From NCBI RefSeq assembly GCF_014649655.1, contig NZ_BMTL01000006.1, forward strand, positions 248,001 through 312,000: DNA of 64,000 nucleotides, written 5' to 3'. The position numbers and the translations under genes are program-made. The notes under the pieces were generated by a model, which ran no database searches, was not told the DNA's origin, and worked only from the letters and a program-made list of their open reading frames with translations. The DNA is from Streptomyces humidus (GTDB lineage: Bacteria > Actinomycetota > Actinomycetes > Streptomycetales > Streptomycetaceae). Positions 62,885 through 64,000 of the stretch are shown piece after piece (position 1 is the first letter of the stretch; each line of letters opens with the position of its first letter).

Positions 62885-64000
62885 GTGGAGCCCGACCTGT
62901 TCACCGCCGCAGCAGAAGACCGCCAGGAGAAGGATCCCGCCGGGAGCCCCCTGGCGGTCCGGATGCGCCCCCGCACCCTCGACGAGGTGATGGGGCAGCA
63001 GCACCTGCTGAAACCGGGCTCACCCCTGCGCCGCCTGGTCGGCGACGGCGCCAAGGGGCCGGCAGGCCCCTCCTCGGTGATCCTCTGGGGACCCCCGGGC
63101 ACCGGTAAGACCACCCTGGCGTACGTCGTCTCCAAGGCCACCGACAAGCGGTTCGTCGAGCTGTCGGCCATCACCGCCGGCGTCAAGGAGGTCCGCGCGG
63201 TCATCGACGGCGCCCGCCGCGCCATCGGCGGGTTCGGCAAGGAGACCGTCCTCTTCCTCGACGAGATCCACCGCTTCAGCAAGGCCCAGCAGGACTCCCT
63301 CCTCCCGGCCGTCGAGAACCGCTGGGTGACGCTGATCGCGGCGACCACCGAGAACCCCTACTTCTCGGTCATCTCCCCGCTGCTGTCCCGCTCCCTGCTG
63401 CTGACCCTCGAACCTCTCACGGACGACGACCTGCGGGGCCTCGTCCGGCGCGCCCTGGCCGACGAACGCGGCCTCAAGGGCGCCGTCACCCTCCCCGAGG
63501 AGACCGAGGCACACCTCCTGCGCATCGCCGGCGGGGACGCCCGGCGCGCGCTGACCGCCCTGGAGGCCGCCGCCGGCGCGGCCCTCGACCAGGACGAGTC
63601 CGAGATCAGCCTCCGGACGCTGGAGCAGACGGTCGACCGCGCGGCGGTGAAGTACGACCGCGACGGCGACCAGCACTACGACGTCGCCAGCGCCCTGATC
63701 AAGTCCATCCGGGGCTCGGACGTCGACGCCGCCCTGCACTACCTGGCCCGCATGATCGAGGCCGGCGAGGACCCCCGCTTCATCGCCCGCCGTCTGATGA
63801 TCTCCGCCAGCGAGGACATCGGTCTCGCCGACCCGAACGCCCTGCCCCTCGCGGTCGCCGCCGCCCAGGCCGTCGCGATGATCGGCTTCCCGGAGGCCGC
63901 CCTCACCCTCAGCCACGCCACGATCGCCCTCGCCCTGGCCCCCAAGTCGAACGCCGCGACGACGGCCGTCGGCGCCGCCCTGGAGGACGTCCGCAAGGGC
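62885..64000 (+). CDS. rarA: Replication-associated recombination protein RarA (MgsA), N-terminal part
   Basis: 372 codons are visible from GTG 62885; no stop occurs before the window ends. AAA+ clamp-loader-like ATPase: L-A-V-R-M-R-P near 23-29, Walker [10 protein letters not shown] at 69-77, Walker B L-F-L-D-E-I-H-R at 123-130, sensor A-A-T-T-E-N-P near 144, and the helical domain with I-K-S-I-R-G-S-D near 277. The visible part covers most of the ~450-residue family length. It acts at stalled replication forks. Confidence 0.95.
   Translation, partial: MEPDLFTAAAEDRQEKDPAGSPLAVRMRPRTLDEVMGQQHLLKPGSPLRRLVGDGAKGPAGPSSVILWGPPGTGKTTLAYVVSKATDKRFVELSAITAGVKEVRAVIDGARRAIGGFGKETVLFLDEIHRFSKAQQDSLLPAVENRWVTLIAATTENPYFSVISPLLSRSLLLTLEPLTDDDLRGLVRRALADERGLKGAVTLPEETEAHLLRIAGGDARRALTALEAAAGAALDQDESEISLRTLEQTVDRAAVKYDRDGDQHYDVASALIKSIRGSDVDAALHYLARMIEAGEDPRFIARRLMISASEDIGLADPNALPLAVAAAQAVAMIGFPEAALTLSHATIALALAPKSNAATTAVGAALEDVRKG

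Overview
The window is chromosomal DNA from a Streptomyces species. The evidence is the very high GC content, the strong G/C preference at third codon positions, the frequent GTG (and one TTG) start codons, the many 4-bp ATGA/GTGA overlaps, and genes typical of the genus: ssgB, the PIM-type lipid genes pgsA-patA-pimA, a Pkn-type kinase, a CGNR regulator, and sugar ABC importers without their own ATPase. No prophage, insertion sequence, CRISPR array or rRNA operon was seen. The window begins inside a metQ-like gene and ends inside rarA.

Layout. 0-11 kb: methionine-type binding protein end, GNAT, a corrinoid/siroheme group (cbiET, a giant bluB-cobT fusion preceded by a structured leader, a cysG-like cobA), a TrmH-type methyltransferase, and a Ser/Thr kinase. 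11-20 kb: small membrane proteins, an APH-fold kinase, a zinc-ribbon protein, a five-gene tRNA cluster (3 Val-GAC, Cys, Gly), pabB-pabC, tandem GNAT, a DsbA-like protein, a CGNR regulator, ssgB, and a PGPGW membrane protein. 20.5-31.5 kb: a segment bounded by two identical tRNA-Val(CAC) genes. It holds 1.2 kb with no gene, a promoter with LacI-like palindromes, a sugar ABC importer (binding protein plus two permeases), a DUF624/YesL-like protein, a Tat-exported PcRGLX/YetA-type exo-rhamnogalacturonan lyase, a large polytopic membrane protein and an SRPBCC protein. I read the ABC-to-lyase part as a rhamnogalacturonan uptake locus.

31.5-45.6 kb: a DEDD exonuclease, a DUF4365 protein translationally coupled to an unrecognised 411-aa protein, thrS, a K+ channel, a HIT protein, two reverse-strand genes (an unknown membrane protein and an EF-G-like FusA2), then pgsA-patA-pimA and a LemA-like protein. 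45.7-64 kb: a conserved housekeeping block: pdxS-pdxT, yebC, ruvCAB, yajC-secD-secF-apt, rel, a reverse-strand PPIase and DUF349 pair, an MBL hydrolase, hisS, a VKOR protein and rarA.

The best leads for something new are: the terminator-like leader of bluB-cobT and that protein's ~840-residue disordered N-terminus; the carbohydrate segment between identical tRNA genes; the DUF4365 gene pair; and the thrS terminator embedded in the 3' end of the convergent channel gene.
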